A DNA stretch of 64,000 nucleotides from an uncultured Shewanella sp. (lineage in GTDB: Bacteria > Pseudomonadota > Gammaproteobacteria > Enterobacterales > Shewanellaceae), in the NCBI GenBank assembly GCA_947503555.1, contig CANNEE010000002.1:400883-464882 (forward strand), given 5' to 3'. The notes beneath the pieces were generated by a model. It ran no database searches. It worked only from the letters and a program-made list of their open reading frames with translations, and had not been told where the DNA came from. This document shows, piece after piece, positions 35,679 through 44,837 of this stretch (the first letter of the stretch is position 1; each line of letters opens with the position of its first letter). Both the position numbers and the translations under genes were made by a program.

Positions 35679-36104
35679 TTATGTGAGTTGTATGCCATTA
35701 ACCGTAAGTACCACATCTAAATTATTTCTAGTGGCATTGGAATAGGGACACACTTGATGGGCTATTTGGACGAGCTTCTCTGCTTCTTTTTGGGGAAGCT
35801 CCAGTTCAATGGATAATGCCGCTGTGAGGGCAAAGCCACCTTCAGCTGTTGGACCTATGCCGACCGTTGCGGTAACAGGGGCAGACAGCAGTTTCACTTT
35901 TGATTGTTTAGCCACATGGAGTATGGCATTGGAAAAGCATGCGGAATAGCCTGCTGCAAAGAGCTGTTCTGGGTTTGTCCCTGCACCAGTGCCCCCCATT
36001 TCTTTAGGATAGCTCAGTGTTACATCTAGCATTCCGTCACTTGTACTTGCCTGTCCATTTCGTCCTGCAATTGCTGTTGCTTGTGTTTCATAGAGTATTG
36101 TCAT
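35679..36104 (-). CDS. ohr: Organic hydroperoxide resistance protein Ohr
   Basis: A 141-residue OsmC/Ohr-family thiol peroxidase, standard length. Key features: MTILYETQATAIAGRNGQAS, the active-site Arg region, PEQLFAAGYSACFSNAILHV (peroxidatic Cys about 60) and HQVCPYSNATRNNLDVVL (resolving Cys about 124). It reduces fatty-acid and lipid hydroperoxides using lipoylated partners. It is divergent from the ohrR gene, sharing a control region with two TTGTGCGCAATT sites, the classic arrangement for OhrR-controlled ohr. Confidence 0.95.
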   Translation of the reverse strand: MTILYETQATAIAGRNGQASTSDGMLDVTLSYPKEMGGTGAGTNPEQLFAAGYSACFSNAILHVAKQSKVKLLSAPVTATVGIGPTAEGGFALTAALSIELELPQKEAEKLVQIAHQVCPYSNATRNNLDVVLTVNGIQLT

Positions 36105-36124
36105 TGAAATAACCTTAATTTAAG

Positions 36125-36136
36125 TTGTGCGCAATT
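36125..36136. promoter_or_regulatory. Probable OhrR operator 1
   Basis: TTGTGCGCAATT forms the imperfect dyad TTGyGCrCAA and is flanked by TTAA-like bases. It lies 21-32 bp from the ohr start. An identical 12-mer occurs at 36184. OhrR of several bacteria binds such AT-flanked dyads; the assignment here is inference from position. Confidence 0.6.
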
Positions 36137-36183
36137 TAACTTTTCAACACTATAGCTCGAACTTTGGTTATAATGCAAGTATA

Positions 36184-36195
36184 TTGTGCGCAATT
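36184..36195. promoter_or_regulatory. Probable OhrR operator 2
   Basis: An exact second copy of TTGTGCGCAATT lies 59 bp from the first and 20-31 bp before the ohrR start. It is consistent with autoregulation by OhrR. Confidence 0.6.
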
Positions 36196-36214
36196 AAATT
36201 GTCTTGGGAGTAGT

Positions 36215-36649
36215 ATGAGTCAGTCAGAACAAGGGTTATGTTTAGAGAACCAAGTGTGTTTCTCTTTATACAGTGCAGCCAATGCCATGGTCAGAGCATA
36301 CCGACCTTTATTAAAACAATTAGATTTGACCTATCCGCAATATCTCGCCATGTTAGTGTTATGGCAAGAGTCTGGCATTAGCGTTAAAACTTTAGGAGAA
36401 AGGTTACATCTGGACTCTGGTACGTTAACGCCATTACTTAAGCGGCTAGAGGGCAAAGGCCTAGTACGTCGCGGTCGAAGCGAAGTTGATGAAAGAGTTC
36501 GAGTCTTGCATGTGACAGATGAAGGGCGGAAGCTGCAGGAAGTGGCTAAGAGTGTGCCTGAGGCTATGTTATGTAAAGCAGGCGGAGACGTAGAAGAGCT
36601 ACTAGAGCTAAAACGTCTTTGTGAGTCGCTATTGACTCAGCTAGGGTAA
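36215..36649 (+). CDS. ohrR: MarR-family peroxide-sensing repressor OhrR
   Basis: A 144-residue MarR-type repressor. The sensing cysteine region is LENQVCFSLYSAANAMVRAY (Cys about 12), followed by YRPLLKQLDLTYPQYLAML with the two Tyr that hydrogen-bond it. The winged helix carries LGERLHLDSGTLTPLLKRLE and GRSEVDERVRVLHVTDEG. A second Cys near residue 120 (EAMLCKAGG) suggests the two-cysteine disulfide mechanism as in Xanthomonas OhrR. The ATG at 36215 (GGGAGTAGT before it) begins MSQSEQG, the natural start; the upstream extension in frame overlaps the operator and is rejected. It is divergent from ohr. Confidence 0.93.
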   Translation: MSQSEQGLCLENQVCFSLYSAANAMVRAYRPLLKQLDLTYPQYLAMLVLWQESGISVKTLGERLHLDSGTLTPLLKRLEGKGLVRRGRSEVDERVRVLHVTDEGRKLQEVAKSVPEAMLCKAGGDVEELLELKRLCESLLTQLG

Positions 36650-36677
36650 AAGGTAAGTCAGTAACAAAGGAGAGTGC

Positions 36678-37859
36678 ATGGAAAGCGTAGATCTCGTTGT
36701 AATCGGTGGTGGTATTAATGGTGTCGGCGCCGCGCAATATGCGGCAGCTGAGGGTTATAGCGTTCTCTTGTTAGAGAAGGCACATATCGCCAGTCAGACC
36801 TCTGCAAACTCAAGTAAATTGATCCATGGAGGACTACGTTACTTGGAGTCGGGGCAAATTTCTTTGGTTAAGAAATCTCTGCATCAAAGACGGGAGTTGT
36901 TAAAGCTCGCGCCTGAACTCGTTAAGCCTGTGCCTTTTTATATTCCCATCTATGACTCCAGTGAACGTGGACCTTGGGCAATAAGGGCTGGACTAAGCTT
37001 ATATGCTCTGCTTAGCGAATTTGACCCCCTTGGCCGCTTTCGTCAATTACCGAGTGTGCATTGGGCAAAAATCAAGGGGCTTAAGCTCAAAGGGCTTAAG
37101 GCGGTATTTCAGTATTGGGATGCGCAAACCGACGATAAGTTATTAACTCAGGCGGTAGCAAAAAGTGCTATTGAATTGGGGGCGAAGATAGAAGAAGGCG
37201 CCGTTTGTACTCACATTGAGCATAGTGAGCAAGCATGTCATATCCATTATGTAAACCAACTACAAGAGCAAAGGCTGATAAGTGCAAAGGCCGTGATAAA
37301 CGCTTCTGGCCCATGGGTAAATCAAGTCTTGGATAAAGTGTCACCAAGCATTGCGCAGGTGGATATAGATTGGATTCAGGGGACTCACCTAGTTTTAGAT
37401 ATCACGCCACCAGACGGTATTTTGTATTTAGAGTCTTGTTATGACAAACGGGTGATATTTGTGATCCCATGGAAGGGAAAGACGTTAGTGGGTACAACAG
37501 AGCATCAGTTAAATGAGCTGCCAAATAAGCCTGAAGCCACACAGGAAGAAGTTGATTATCTTTTAGGTATCTACCTACACCATTTTCCTCAATATCAATC
37601 GAGTGAAGAGCTTAAGAGAAAGCTAACGGGTCAGTATTGCGGAGTTAGGGTGCTGCCGAAGCAAGATAAAAATGCCTTTGATCGCGATCGTGATACCTTG
37701 ATTTATAGTGTGAGTTCACACCCTAGAATTGTCACCATCTATGGTGGCAAACTCACCACATTTAGATGTACTGCAAAAGAGAGTGTCGATGCCGTTAAAA
37801 CTATAGTGGGAACTCGACAAAAACAGACAAATTTGAATAGCGAGCTACTAATCGTGTGA
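36678..37859 (+). CDS. Short GlpD-like FAD-dependent oxidoreductase
   Basis: A 393-residue FAD enzyme of the DAO superfamily, closest in feel to aerobic glycerol-3-phosphate dehydrogenase. It shows the Rossmann GGGINGVGAAQYAAAEGYSV (about 9-28), SANSSKLIHGGLRYLESGQI, VINASGPWVNQVLD, GTHLVLDITPP, PWKGKTLVGTTE and YGGKLTTFRCTAKES. It lacks the ~110-residue C-terminal helical domain of the 500-residue GlpD, but it ends after the conserved FAD-closing GGKLTT segment, so it is a compact form rather than an obvious truncation. It starts 28 bases after ohrR in the same direction (GGAGAGTGC-ATG), so it may be co-transcribed. The substrate is uncertain. Confidence 0.75.
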   Translation: MESVDLVVIGGGINGVGAAQYAAAEGYSVLLLEKAHIASQTSANSSKLIHGGLRYLESGQISLVKKSLHQRRELLKLAPELVKPVPFYIPIYDSSERGPWAIRAGLSLYALLSEFDPLGRFRQLPSVHWAKIKGLKLKGLKAVFQYWDAQTDDKLLTQAVAKSAIELGAKIEEGAVCTHIEHSEQACHIHYVNQLQEQRLISAKAVINASGPWVNQVLDKVSPSIAQVDIDWIQGTHLVLDITPPDGILYLESCYDKRVIFVIPWKGKTLVGTTEHQLNELPNKPEATQEEVDYLLGIYLHHFPQYQSSEELKRKLTGQYCGVRVLPKQDKNAFDRDRDTLIYSVSSHPRIVTIYGGKLTTFRCTAKESVDAVKTIVGTRQKQTNLNSELLIV

Positions 37860-38110
37860 TTTTTCCATCTTGCTCACACAATCTAATCTGTGTGAGCAAG
37901 AGCTCTATTTTGTTGTTTTTAATATTATTTATTCATTACTTTTATTTTTTACGGTCTTAGTGGCACTTTAAGGGCTAAAAGATGCACTTGTGATCCACCT
38001 CTTGTTTTTGCCTATTGTTCAAATATCGAGTCATTTTCCCTAACCCTGAATGCAATCTTTGTCATACTCTATACTTACGTATGTTGTCTTCTAATACTAA
38101 GGGCTGATTC

Positions 38111-39775
38111 ATGTCAAATATGAGTTTACGCAGTAAATTACTATTACTTGCATTGCTGCCATTGGTGCTGATCTTGACTATCTTGATGGGCATTTCCTAT
38201 AAGATTGAAGCTGATTCATTTGAGGCCGAAATCTCAACATTTAGGGATAAACTCGTTGGTGAGAGGAAATTACAGTTAAAGGAGATAACTGAGGTTGCTG
38301 AGGAGGTGGTTCGTTATCAGCGAGCCTTAGGGGATAACGGAGATGTTAAGGCTGCTCTGCGTAATGTGACCTTTGGTAAGTCTGGATATTTTTATATTTA
38401 TGATACCCAAGGCAATAATGTATTCCATGCGTTAAAGCCTGATTTAGAGGGCAAAAACTTGATGGGGTTGACCGATCCCAGAGGCACAAAGATTATTGTT
38501 GGTTTGCTAGATTCGGCTAAATCTGGCGACGGCTTTTTTAGCTACTATTATCAAAAGCCTGGTACCAATGAGCAGAGTGAAAAACTAGGTTATGCGGTGA
38601 TGGTTCCTGGAACGCAGTGGATGCTAGGAACTGGTGCTTATCTTAATGATATTGAAGAGACGATTACTCAGTATCATCAAGAAGCCGAAGCACAGATGGC
38701 GGATAAGGCCTTAACCATATTCTTCGTCTCTGCCGTGCTCACTATTCTTACCGCGCTAGCTATTATCACTGCTGCTAATCGTATGGTGGTACCTATCAAG
38801 TTAATGGCTGATAATCTCGATGATATTGCTAAAGGTGAGGGGGATCTTACTAAGCGTTTATCGGTGAGAACCCATGATGAGATAGGCCAACTAGGTAATG
38901 CATTTAATACCTTTGTCGATAAGCTGCAATCCATTATTAAAGATGTTGCCGCATCCACAGTTGAAGTAAAAGAGGGCGCGGCCAATATTCATGGCCAGAC
39001 TCAGGTCATGGTAGAGCAGTTAGTGAGCCATAATAATGAGACAGATCAGGTCGTGACCGCGATTACCGAGATGTCTTCAACCGCTTCGGAAGTGGCGCAA
39101 AACACCACCCAAGTTGCAGAGGCGACGCAAGCAGCAACACTAGATGTGGCCAAAGCTCAAGAGTGTGTTGATACTTCGCTGACTGAAATTTCTGGCCTAA
39201 TGAGTGAGATCAACAGTGCCGCCAGTGATATTCAATCGCTAAGTGAGCAATCTCAGAAGATCAACAATGTACTGACAGTGATAGGTGGCATTGCCGAGCA
39301 AACTAACTTATTGGCACTGAATGCGGCAATTGAAGCAGCACGTGCCGGTGAGCAAGGGAGAGGCTTTGCTGTGGTTGCCGATGAAGTAAGAAACCTAGCC
39401 AGTCGTACACAGGCCAGTACTCTTGAGATTAACGAAATGCTGACAGAGTTACACAAACTGGTCTCTCAAGCGGTAACTGCGATGGAAGAGAGCCAGCAAA
39501 GCTGTACTCGCTCGGTAGAGTCTTCTAGAGCGATTTCAGATAGTCTAGGTTCAGTGACTACAGCTGTGACCGCAATTAACGATATGAGTACTCAGATTGC
39601 GACAGCAGCGACAGAGCAAAGCTCGGTGACCGAAGAGATTAACCGCAATGTATACGCAATCCAAGAGATTGTGACTGAGCTTATCCACTCGAGTGAAGAT
39701 GCCGCGGGTGTGAGCCAAGGCGTTGCCAAGCAGGGTGAAAACCTTAGCGATCTGGTTGGTCAGTTTAAGGTGTAG
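38111..39775 (+). CDS. Methyl-accepting chemotaxis protein with sCache sensor
   Basis: A 554-residue chemoreceptor. Helix 1 (about 10-30) is followed by a single Cache (sCache_2) periplasmic domain (about 35-190). Its typical pieces are [54 protein letters not shown] and [19 protein letters not shown] second helix (about 198-220), HAMP, and the signalling domain with [20 protein letters not shown] follow. sCache_2 receptors often bind small carboxylates such as acetate or pyruvate; the actual ligand is unknown. It is monocistronic, with a strong terminator. Confidence 0.93.
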   Translation: MSNMSLRSKLLLLALLPLVLILTILMGISYKIEADSFEAEISTFRDKLVGERKLQLKEITEVAEEVVRYQRALGDNGDVKAALRNVTFGKSGYFYIYDTQGNNVFHALKPDLEGKNLMGLTDPRGTKIIVGLLDSAKSGDGFFSYYYQKPGTNEQSEKLGYAVMVPGTQWMLGTGAYLNDIEETITQYHQEAEAQMADKALTIFFVSAVLTILTALAIITAANRMVVPIKLMADNLDDIAKGEGDLTKRLSVRTHDEIGQLGNAFNTFVDKLQSIIKDVAASTVEVKEGAANIHGQTQVMVEQLVSHNNETDQVVTAITEMSSTASEVAQNTTQVAEATQAATLDVAKAQECVDTSLTEISGLMSEINSAASDIQSLSEQSQKINNVLTVIGGIAEQTNLLALNAAIEAARAGEQGRGFAVVADEVRNLASRTQASTLEINEMLTELHKLVSQAVTAMEESQQSCTRSVESSRAISDSLGSVTTAVTAINDMSTQIATAATEQSSVTEEINRNVYAIQEIVTELIHSSEDAAGVSQGVAKQGENLSDLVGQFKV

Positions 39776-39810
39776 TCTAAGGCCACGAGCCATGCTTAAC
39801 AGCTGATATT

Positions 39811-39842
39811 AAAAAGGACTGCCTATGCAGTCCTTTTTATTT
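39811..39842. terminator. Bidirectional terminator (chemoreceptor / pntB)
   Basis: AAAAAGGACTGC-CTAT-GCAGTCCTTTTT is a perfect stem between the convergent sCache chemoreceptor and pntB genes, with A and T runs on each side. Confidence 0.92.
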
Positions 39843-39886
39843 GTCGCTCTATCGTGACTAATAAAACGTTAGCCTAGCAAGCTGAA

Positions 39887-41269
39887 CTAGTCAGCTTCTT
39901 TAACGTGTTGAACGAGCTCAACTACTGCCTTCTTACCATCGCCAAATAACATTAGGGTGTTATCTTGGGCGAAAAGTGGGTTAGGTAGACCAGCAAAACC
40001 TGGGCTGAGTGAACGTTTCACTACTACCACTGTTTTGGCTTTGTCGACGTTAAGAATAGGCATACCATAAATTGGACTACCTTTATCCTCACGGGCCATT
40101 GGGTTGGTTACATCATTAGCACCAATGACGATAGCCACATCAGTTTGTTCAAACTGAGGGTTTATCTCATCCATCTCAATCAGCTGCTCATAAGGCACTT
40201 CTGCTTCAGCAAGTAGTACGTTCATATGACCCGGCATACGGCCAGCTACAGGATGAATCGCATACTTAACGTCAGTGCCTCTCGCTTGCAGTTCATTAGC
40301 GAGATCGCGAACCGTGTGCTGGGCCTGCGCCATGGCCAGACCATAACCTGGAACGATTACAACACGTTCGGCCGTTTCCAGCATCATGGCAACTTCTTCT
40401 GGAGAAGAAGACTTTACCTTACCTGCGTAAACTTCATCGGCATCAATAGCTTCACCGCCTTCTGCCATCACACCAAATAACACGTTAAACAGCGAGCGGT
40501 TCATCGCCTTACACATGATGTTGGTCAAAATGATACCAGAGGCACCCACTAATGAACCTGCCACAATCAATACCGTGTTGCCGGTAATAAAACCTGTCGT
40601 TGCCGCAGCGATACCTGAGTATGAGTTAAGCAGTGCGATAACAACTGGCATATCGGCGCCGCCAATAGGAATTACTAGCAATATGCCTAACACTAGCGCG
40701 ATAGCGACTAGCACATAGATAAGTGCAATATGGGTCGGGTTGATAATCACGGCGACAGATAAGACTAGCGCCATACCCAGTAACATGCCATTCCAGATCT
40801 TATTACCCGGCACCGCAATTGGGTTACCAGAAATAAGTTCTTGAAGCTTGGCAAAGGCAACGATAGAGCCCGAGAGTGTCACAGCACCGATAAGAATGGT
40901 GGCAGCAATTGAGATTGTAGCCACATAGTCATGGGTGACTGTGGGATCAATAAAGCTGGCTAAGGCAATAAACAGTGATGCTCCACCACCAAAGCCATTA
41001 AGCAGTGCTACCATTTGAGGCATAGCTGTCACTTGGATCTTGGTGGCCATTACAGCGCCTATAGCACCACCTAAAATGATACCAGCAATAATCCATTCAT
41101 AGCTTAATATGCTCTTATCAAGCATGGTTACTACAACAGCGATAAACATACCTAGGGCGGAGAGTTGATTACCTCTTACCGCAGTCTTAGGACGAGTTAA
41201 GCCCTTAATCCCCAAAATAAATAGACTGGCAGAGATCAAATAAGCGAGGTAGATAATACTTGTACTCAT
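39887..41269 (-). CDS. pntB: Proton-translocating transhydrogenase, beta subunit
   Basis: A 460-residue protein, the usual PntB length. About nine membrane helices (residues 5-260) contain conserved stretches such as NGFGGGASLFIALASF and LLNSYSGIAAATTGF. The NADP(H)-binding domain III follows, with VVIVPGYGLAMAQAQHTVRDL, HPVAGRMPGHMNVLLAEA, VAIVIGANDVTNPMAREDKG and GDGKKAVVELV. With the two alpha polypeptides it couples hydride transfer from NADH to NADP+ to proton entry. It is the last gene of the three-gene pnt operon, starting 5 bases after the stop of the small alpha subunit. Confidence 0.96.
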   Translation of the reverse strand: MSTSIIYLAYLISASLFILGIKGLTRPKTAVRGNQLSALGMFIAVVVTMLDKSILSYEWIIAGIILGGAIGAVMATKIQVTAMPQMVALLNGFGGGASLFIALASFIDPTVTHDYVATISIAATILIGAVTLSGSIVAFAKLQELISGNPIAVPGNKIWNGMLLGMALVLSVAVIINPTHIALIYVLVAIALVLGILLVIPIGGADMPVVIALLNSYSGIAAATTGFITGNTVLIVAGSLVGASGIILTNIMCKAMNRSLFNVLFGVMAEGGEAIDADEVYAGKVKSSSPEEVAMMLETAERVVIVPGYGLAMAQAQHTVRDLANELQARGTDVKYAIHPVAGRMPGHMNVLLAEAEVPYEQLIEMDEINPQFEQTDVAIVIGANDVTNPMAREDKGSPIYGMPILNVDKAKTVVVVKRSLSPGFAGLPNPLFAQDNTLMLFGDGKKAVVELVQHVKEAD

Positions 41270-41274
41270 TCAGT

Positions 41275-41550
41275 TTACTTCCTCTTGAACATAGCTAGCA
41301 TACGGTTAGTTACCATATAGCCGCCAACAACGTTAATGGTTGCCAATACTACGGCAAGAAAGCCTAGAACATTGACCAGTAGCCCACCTTCTGAGCCTGC
41401 TGCTAGCAAGGCTCCCACCAAAGAAATACCTGAAATAGCATTGGAGCCAGACATAAGAGGTGTGTGCAGTGTAGGAGGCACTTTGGTAATTAACTCAACT
41501 CCTAGAAATACTGCAACGGCAAAGAGAGTTAACAGCAGCATGAGTTCCAT
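41275..41550 (-). CDS. pntAB: Transhydrogenase alpha subunit, membrane part (separate polypeptide)
   Basis: A 91-residue protein with three membrane helices (about residues 3-20, 33-55 and 60-82). It includes FLGVELITKVPPTLHTPLMSGSNAISGI, the conserved helix of PntA domain II, quoted here by its ends. In E. coli this is the C-terminal part of a single PntA; here it is a free subunit, as in Rhodospirillum. Its start overlaps the stop of the upstream gene (TAATG at 41550), so the split is a true gene boundary with coupling, not a recent frameshift. Confidence 0.93.
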   Translation of the reverse strand: MELMLLLTLFAVAVFLGVELITKVPPTLHTPLMSGSNAISGISLVGALLAAGSEGGLLVNVLGFLAVVLATINVVGGYMVTNRMLAMFKRK

Positions 41551-42725
41551 TATTCTTCCTCCTTAGGTTCGTTTAGGGCTGGGAGCTTGAGTAGATCCCG
41601 AATACGAGGGTTAATCACTTGCTCTTGATAAGAAACAACTGTGTCTTTGACGATTTCATCTTCAAAATCAAGGTTTAGCTCACCTTCATCGCTGACAAGC
41701 AGCTTGAGAAGGTTTTCAAGGTTAGTGCCATACATCTGACTAGCATGATTTGCCGCAGAGCTTGCAATATTGGCTGGGCCAATAATGGTCACACCTTGAT
41801 GATTAACGGCTTTATCTAGCTCTGTCAGCTCACAGTTACCACCGGTTTCGGCCGCGAGATCGACGATAATGGTGCCAGGCTTCATACCATCAAGCATCTC
41901 CTTGGTAATAAGGATAGGTGCCTTACGTCCAGGAATTGCCGCAGTGGTAATCACTATGTCTTGCTGTGCTAGCACATTGGCCATAGCTTGTTGTTGGCGT
42001 TTGATAAACTCATCGCTTTGCTCTGTGGCATAGCCGCCCTTGGTCTCGGTGTTTTCTGCTTGAATATCCAGCTCAACAGGCTTGGCGCCAACAGAGAGGA
42101 TCTGCTCTCTTGCTGCGGGTCGAATATCATAGGCTTCAACCACAGCACCTAGACGCTTAGCCGTGGCGCAGGCTTGCAGACCTGCAACACCGACACCCAT
42201 AACAAAGGCGCGTGTCGGCTTGAGCGTGCCTGCTGCTGTCATCATCATAGGAAACAGACGTGGTGCTCGCTCTGCAGCTTGAATAACAGCTTTATAGCCA
42301 GCAATTGTCGCCATAGAAGATAAAACATCCATGCTTTGGGCGCGAGTGATCCTTGGGATCAGCTCTAATGCGATTGCTGTTGCACCTGTTTGCGCGATTG
42401 ACTGAACATTTTCTGGATGCATTAACGGATCCATCATGCCGATAATCAACTGCTCTGGTTTCAATTTGTCTTTAAGCTCGTCAAATTGGCTGCCTTTACA
42501 ATTCACTAGGGTAATGATGTCCGACTCAGTCAGAAGTGCTTCTCTGCTTGTCGCTAGGCTAGCGCCAGCGGCAAGATAGTCATCATCGGTGAAGCCTGCG
42601 CTTAGGCCTGCACCGCTCTCTACAACAACTTGTAGATTTTTCTTTAATAAACGAGCGATGTTTGCGGGAATTAGCGCAACACGTTGCTCTCCTGCTTGAC
42701 TCTCTTTGGGTAAACCAAGTTTCAA
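41550..42725 (-). CDS. pntAA: Transhydrogenase alpha subunit, NAD(H)-binding part
   Basis: A 391-residue protein related to alanine dehydrogenase: MKLGLPKESQAGEQRVALIP, VIGMMDPLMHPENV-type loop, PRITRAQSMDVLSSMATIAG, the nucleotide site FVMGVGVAGLQACATAKRLG, TTAAIPGRKAPILITKEML and PANIASSAANHASQMY. It is the soluble domain I of the proton-translocating transhydrogenase, which binds NAD(H). It lacks the membrane part, which is encoded by the next gene. The start ATG at 42725 follows AAGAGGTTTTCCTTTTGAA. The gene diverges from cysJ across a 270-bp control region. Confidence 0.95.
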   Translation of the reverse strand: MKLGLPKESQAGEQRVALIPANIARLLKKNLQVVVESGAGLSAGFTDDDYLAAGASLATSREALLTESDIITLVNCKGSQFDELKDKLKPEQLIIGMMDPLMHPENVQSIAQTGATAIALELIPRITRAQSMDVLSSMATIAGYKAVIQAAERAPRLFPMMMTAAGTLKPTRAFVMGVGVAGLQACATAKRLGAVVEAYDIRPAAREQILSVGAKPVELDIQAENTETKGGYATEQSDEFIKRQQQAMANVLAQQDIVITTAAIPGRKAPILITKEMLDGMKPGTIIVDLAAETGGNCELTELDKAVNHQGVTIIGPANIASSAANHASQMYGTNLENLLKLLVSDEGELNLDFEDEIVKDTVVSYQEQVINPRIRDLLKLPALNEPKEEE

Positions 42726-42995
42726 AAGGAAAACCTCTTAAGTTAGGGATTTATGATGGTTAGTGTGATAGGGCTAACATTGTGGCAAGTCTTTAATTTG
42801 ACACAAGCTAATTTTTCTCACGTTTACGGATTTAGCACTGGTCGGCGCAAAAAAGTTGCGCTAGACCACACTTTTGTAGCTTAAATTTTATCCTTTGCAT
42901 ATTCCAAAATCGTATTAAAAATTAAATTTTATTCTTTTTAGCTTTGTTTAGTCCGACTATGCTTGACTCACTTATCTGTCACTGGGCCGTCAAAC

Positions 42996-44795
42996 ATGTT
43001 GTTAAAAGAACCATCATCTCTTGCTTCTCCTCTTTCTGAGAAGCAGGCACATCAGCTAAAAACTCTGGTAGAGGAACTCAATCCTTTGCAGTTATCTTGG
43101 GTTAGCGGTTATCTGGCCGCAAAAAGTGAAGTTGGTGACACAGTCAGCCCAGCTGCACAGCCACAAATACCCAGTATTACTCTGCTTTATGGTAGTCAGA
43201 CCGGAAATGGGAGAGGTTTAGCACAGGAGTTAGTGGAAAAAGCGGCGGCGCAGGGCATTAACATCAATTGCTTATCTATGGCTGACTATAAGCCGCGATC
43301 ACTAAAGCAAGAGGGGATACTGCTCATCGTTGTCAGTACCCATGGTGAAGGTGAAGCTCCCGATGATGCCATAGAGCTTCACCAGTTTCTAAATTCAAAA
43401 CGGGCACCTAAGCTTGCTGAGCTGCAATACAGTGTGTTGGCGCTGGGGGATTCGAGTTATGAGTTTTTCTGTCAAACAGGCAAGGATTTCGATGAGAGGT
43501 TAACAGCACTAGGTGCCAAGGCTCTGGTGCCTTTAGTTGAGTGCGATGTTGATTATGAAGCCATAGCTGAGCAATGGCAGAATGCCATTATCGAAGCGCT
43601 TGCGGCTCAGCAAGTGTCGTCTTTCGAGTCTAGCTCTGCCCCTTCAGTGGCATTTCAACCTTCAGCGACAAAGAGTCAATTCACTAAAAAGCAGCCCTAT
43701 AGCGCGGAAGTCATCATTAGCCAAAAGCTAACGGGAAGAGGCTCAGATAGGGATATTCGCCATGTAGAGTTAGATCTAGGTGAATCAGGGATCCGTTATC
43801 AGCCGGGCGATGCCCTTGGAGTCTGGTTTGACAATAGCGCCGAGCTGGTTAGTCGCATTCTAGCTAAGTTGAATATCGACGCTGATGAGCAAGTTGAGGT
43901 AAATAGTGAGTCCTTAACCGTTTCTCAGGCGCTACAAACTAAGCTTGAGCTTACTCAGTTATCTCCTAAATTGGTGACCGCTTGGGCTGAGCTGAGCCAA
44001 AGCAGTGAACTACAACCACTTGTTGATGATAAAGCCAAGTTAAGACAGTTTATTCTCAAGCATCAATTAATTGACCTAGTTGAAGAATTTTCAATATCCA
44101 GTGCCGGTATTTCGGCCCAGCAGTTAGTTGAGTTGTTAAGACCTATTACGCCAAGACTTTACTCTATCGCCTCAAGTCAGGATGAAGTCGATAGTGAAGT
44201 GCACTTAACTGTGGCGTTAGTCGAGCAGCAAACACAGAGCGGCATTCGCTACGGCGGTGCGTCACGTTTCCTTGCTAACGCAGAGGAAGGGCAGCAGGTG
44301 CGTGTGTATGTTGAGCCTAATAATCATTTCAGACTGCCAGCAGATCCAAACACGCCAGTGATTATGATAGGTCCAGGTACAGGGGTTGCACCCTTTAGAG
44401 CCTTTATACAGCAAAGGGTGGCAGATGGTGCGAGTGGTGATAATTGGCTGTTCTTCGGCAATCCTCATTTTGAGCAAGATTTTCTCTATCAAGTTGAGTG
44501 GCAGCAATATCTGAAATCTGGCGACCTAACCTGTTTAGATCTGGCCTTTTCAAGGGATCAGGCTGAAAAAGTCTATGTGCAGGATAAGTTAAAAGCGCAG
44601 GGCGAGCAGGTTTGGCAGTGGCTAAATGCAGGGGCTCATCTTTATATCTGTGGTGATGCCGAGCGTATGGCTAAAGATGTGCATCAGGCGCTGCTAGATA
44701 TTGTGAGTCAATACGGTGACAAGAGTGAAGAGCAAGCTAAGGTCTATCTTGAAGAGCTAAGAGAAAGTCATAGATATCAAAAAGATGTTTACTAG
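42996..44795 (+). CDS. cysJ: Sulfite reductase flavoprotein subunit CysJ
   Basis: A 599-residue diflavin reductase. An FMN flavodoxin domain (ITLLYGSQTGNGRGLAQELV, STHGEGEAPDDAIELHQFL, LALGDSSYEFFCQTGKDFD) is followed by a connecting/FAD domain (PRLYSIASSQDEVDSEVHLT) and an NADPH domain (VIMIGPGTGVAPFRAFIQQR, YICGDAERMAKDVHQALL, ending YQKDVY). It feeds NADPH electrons to CysI for reducing sulfite to sulfide. The frame opens at a TTG at 42963, but I prefer the ATG at 42996, which begins MLLKEPSSLAS and aligns with the normal CysJ start; neither has a strong ribosome site. It is first in the cysJIH operon. Confidence 0.95.
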   Translation: MLLKEPSSLASPLSEKQAHQLKTLVEELNPLQLSWVSGYLAAKSEVGDTVSPAAQPQIPSITLLYGSQTGNGRGLAQELVEKAAAQGININCLSMADYKPRSLKQEGILLIVVSTHGEGEAPDDAIELHQFLNSKRAPKLAELQYSVLALGDSSYEFFCQTGKDFDERLTALGAKALVPLVECDVDYEAIAEQWQNAIIEALAAQQVSSFESSSAPSVAFQPSATKSQFTKKQPYSAEVIISQKLTGRGSDRDIRHVELDLGESGIRYQPGDALGVWFDNSAELVSRILAKLNIDADEQVEVNSESLTVSQALQTKLELTQLSPKLVTAWAELSQSSELQPLVDDKAKLRQFILKHQLIDLVEEFSISSAGISAQQLVELLRPITPRLYSIASSQDEVDSEVHLTVALVEQQTQSGIRYGGASRFLANAEEGQQVRVYVEPNNHFRLPADPNTPVIMIGPGTGVAPFRAFIQQRVADGASGDNWLFFGNPHFEQDFLYQVEWQQYLKSGDLTCLDLAFSRDQAEKVYVQDKLKAQGEQVWQWLNAGAHLYICGDAERMAKDVHQALLDIVSQYGDKSEEQAKVYLEELRESHRYQKDVY

Positions 44796-44837
44796 TTACT
44801 GCTAGTAAGAAAATAAATTGAAATAAGAGAGTGTGTT

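Noticed and set aside
22859-39775. Near-identical blocks in the three chemoreceptors as a recombination repeat
   Set aside because: The likeness is limited to the conserved signalling tip, which is shared by all chemoreceptors at protein level; the DNA differs.
41275-42725. Frameshift splitting pntA
   Set aside because: The two parts overlap as stop-start (TAATG) and both match known separate PntAA and PntAB subunits, so the split is natural.
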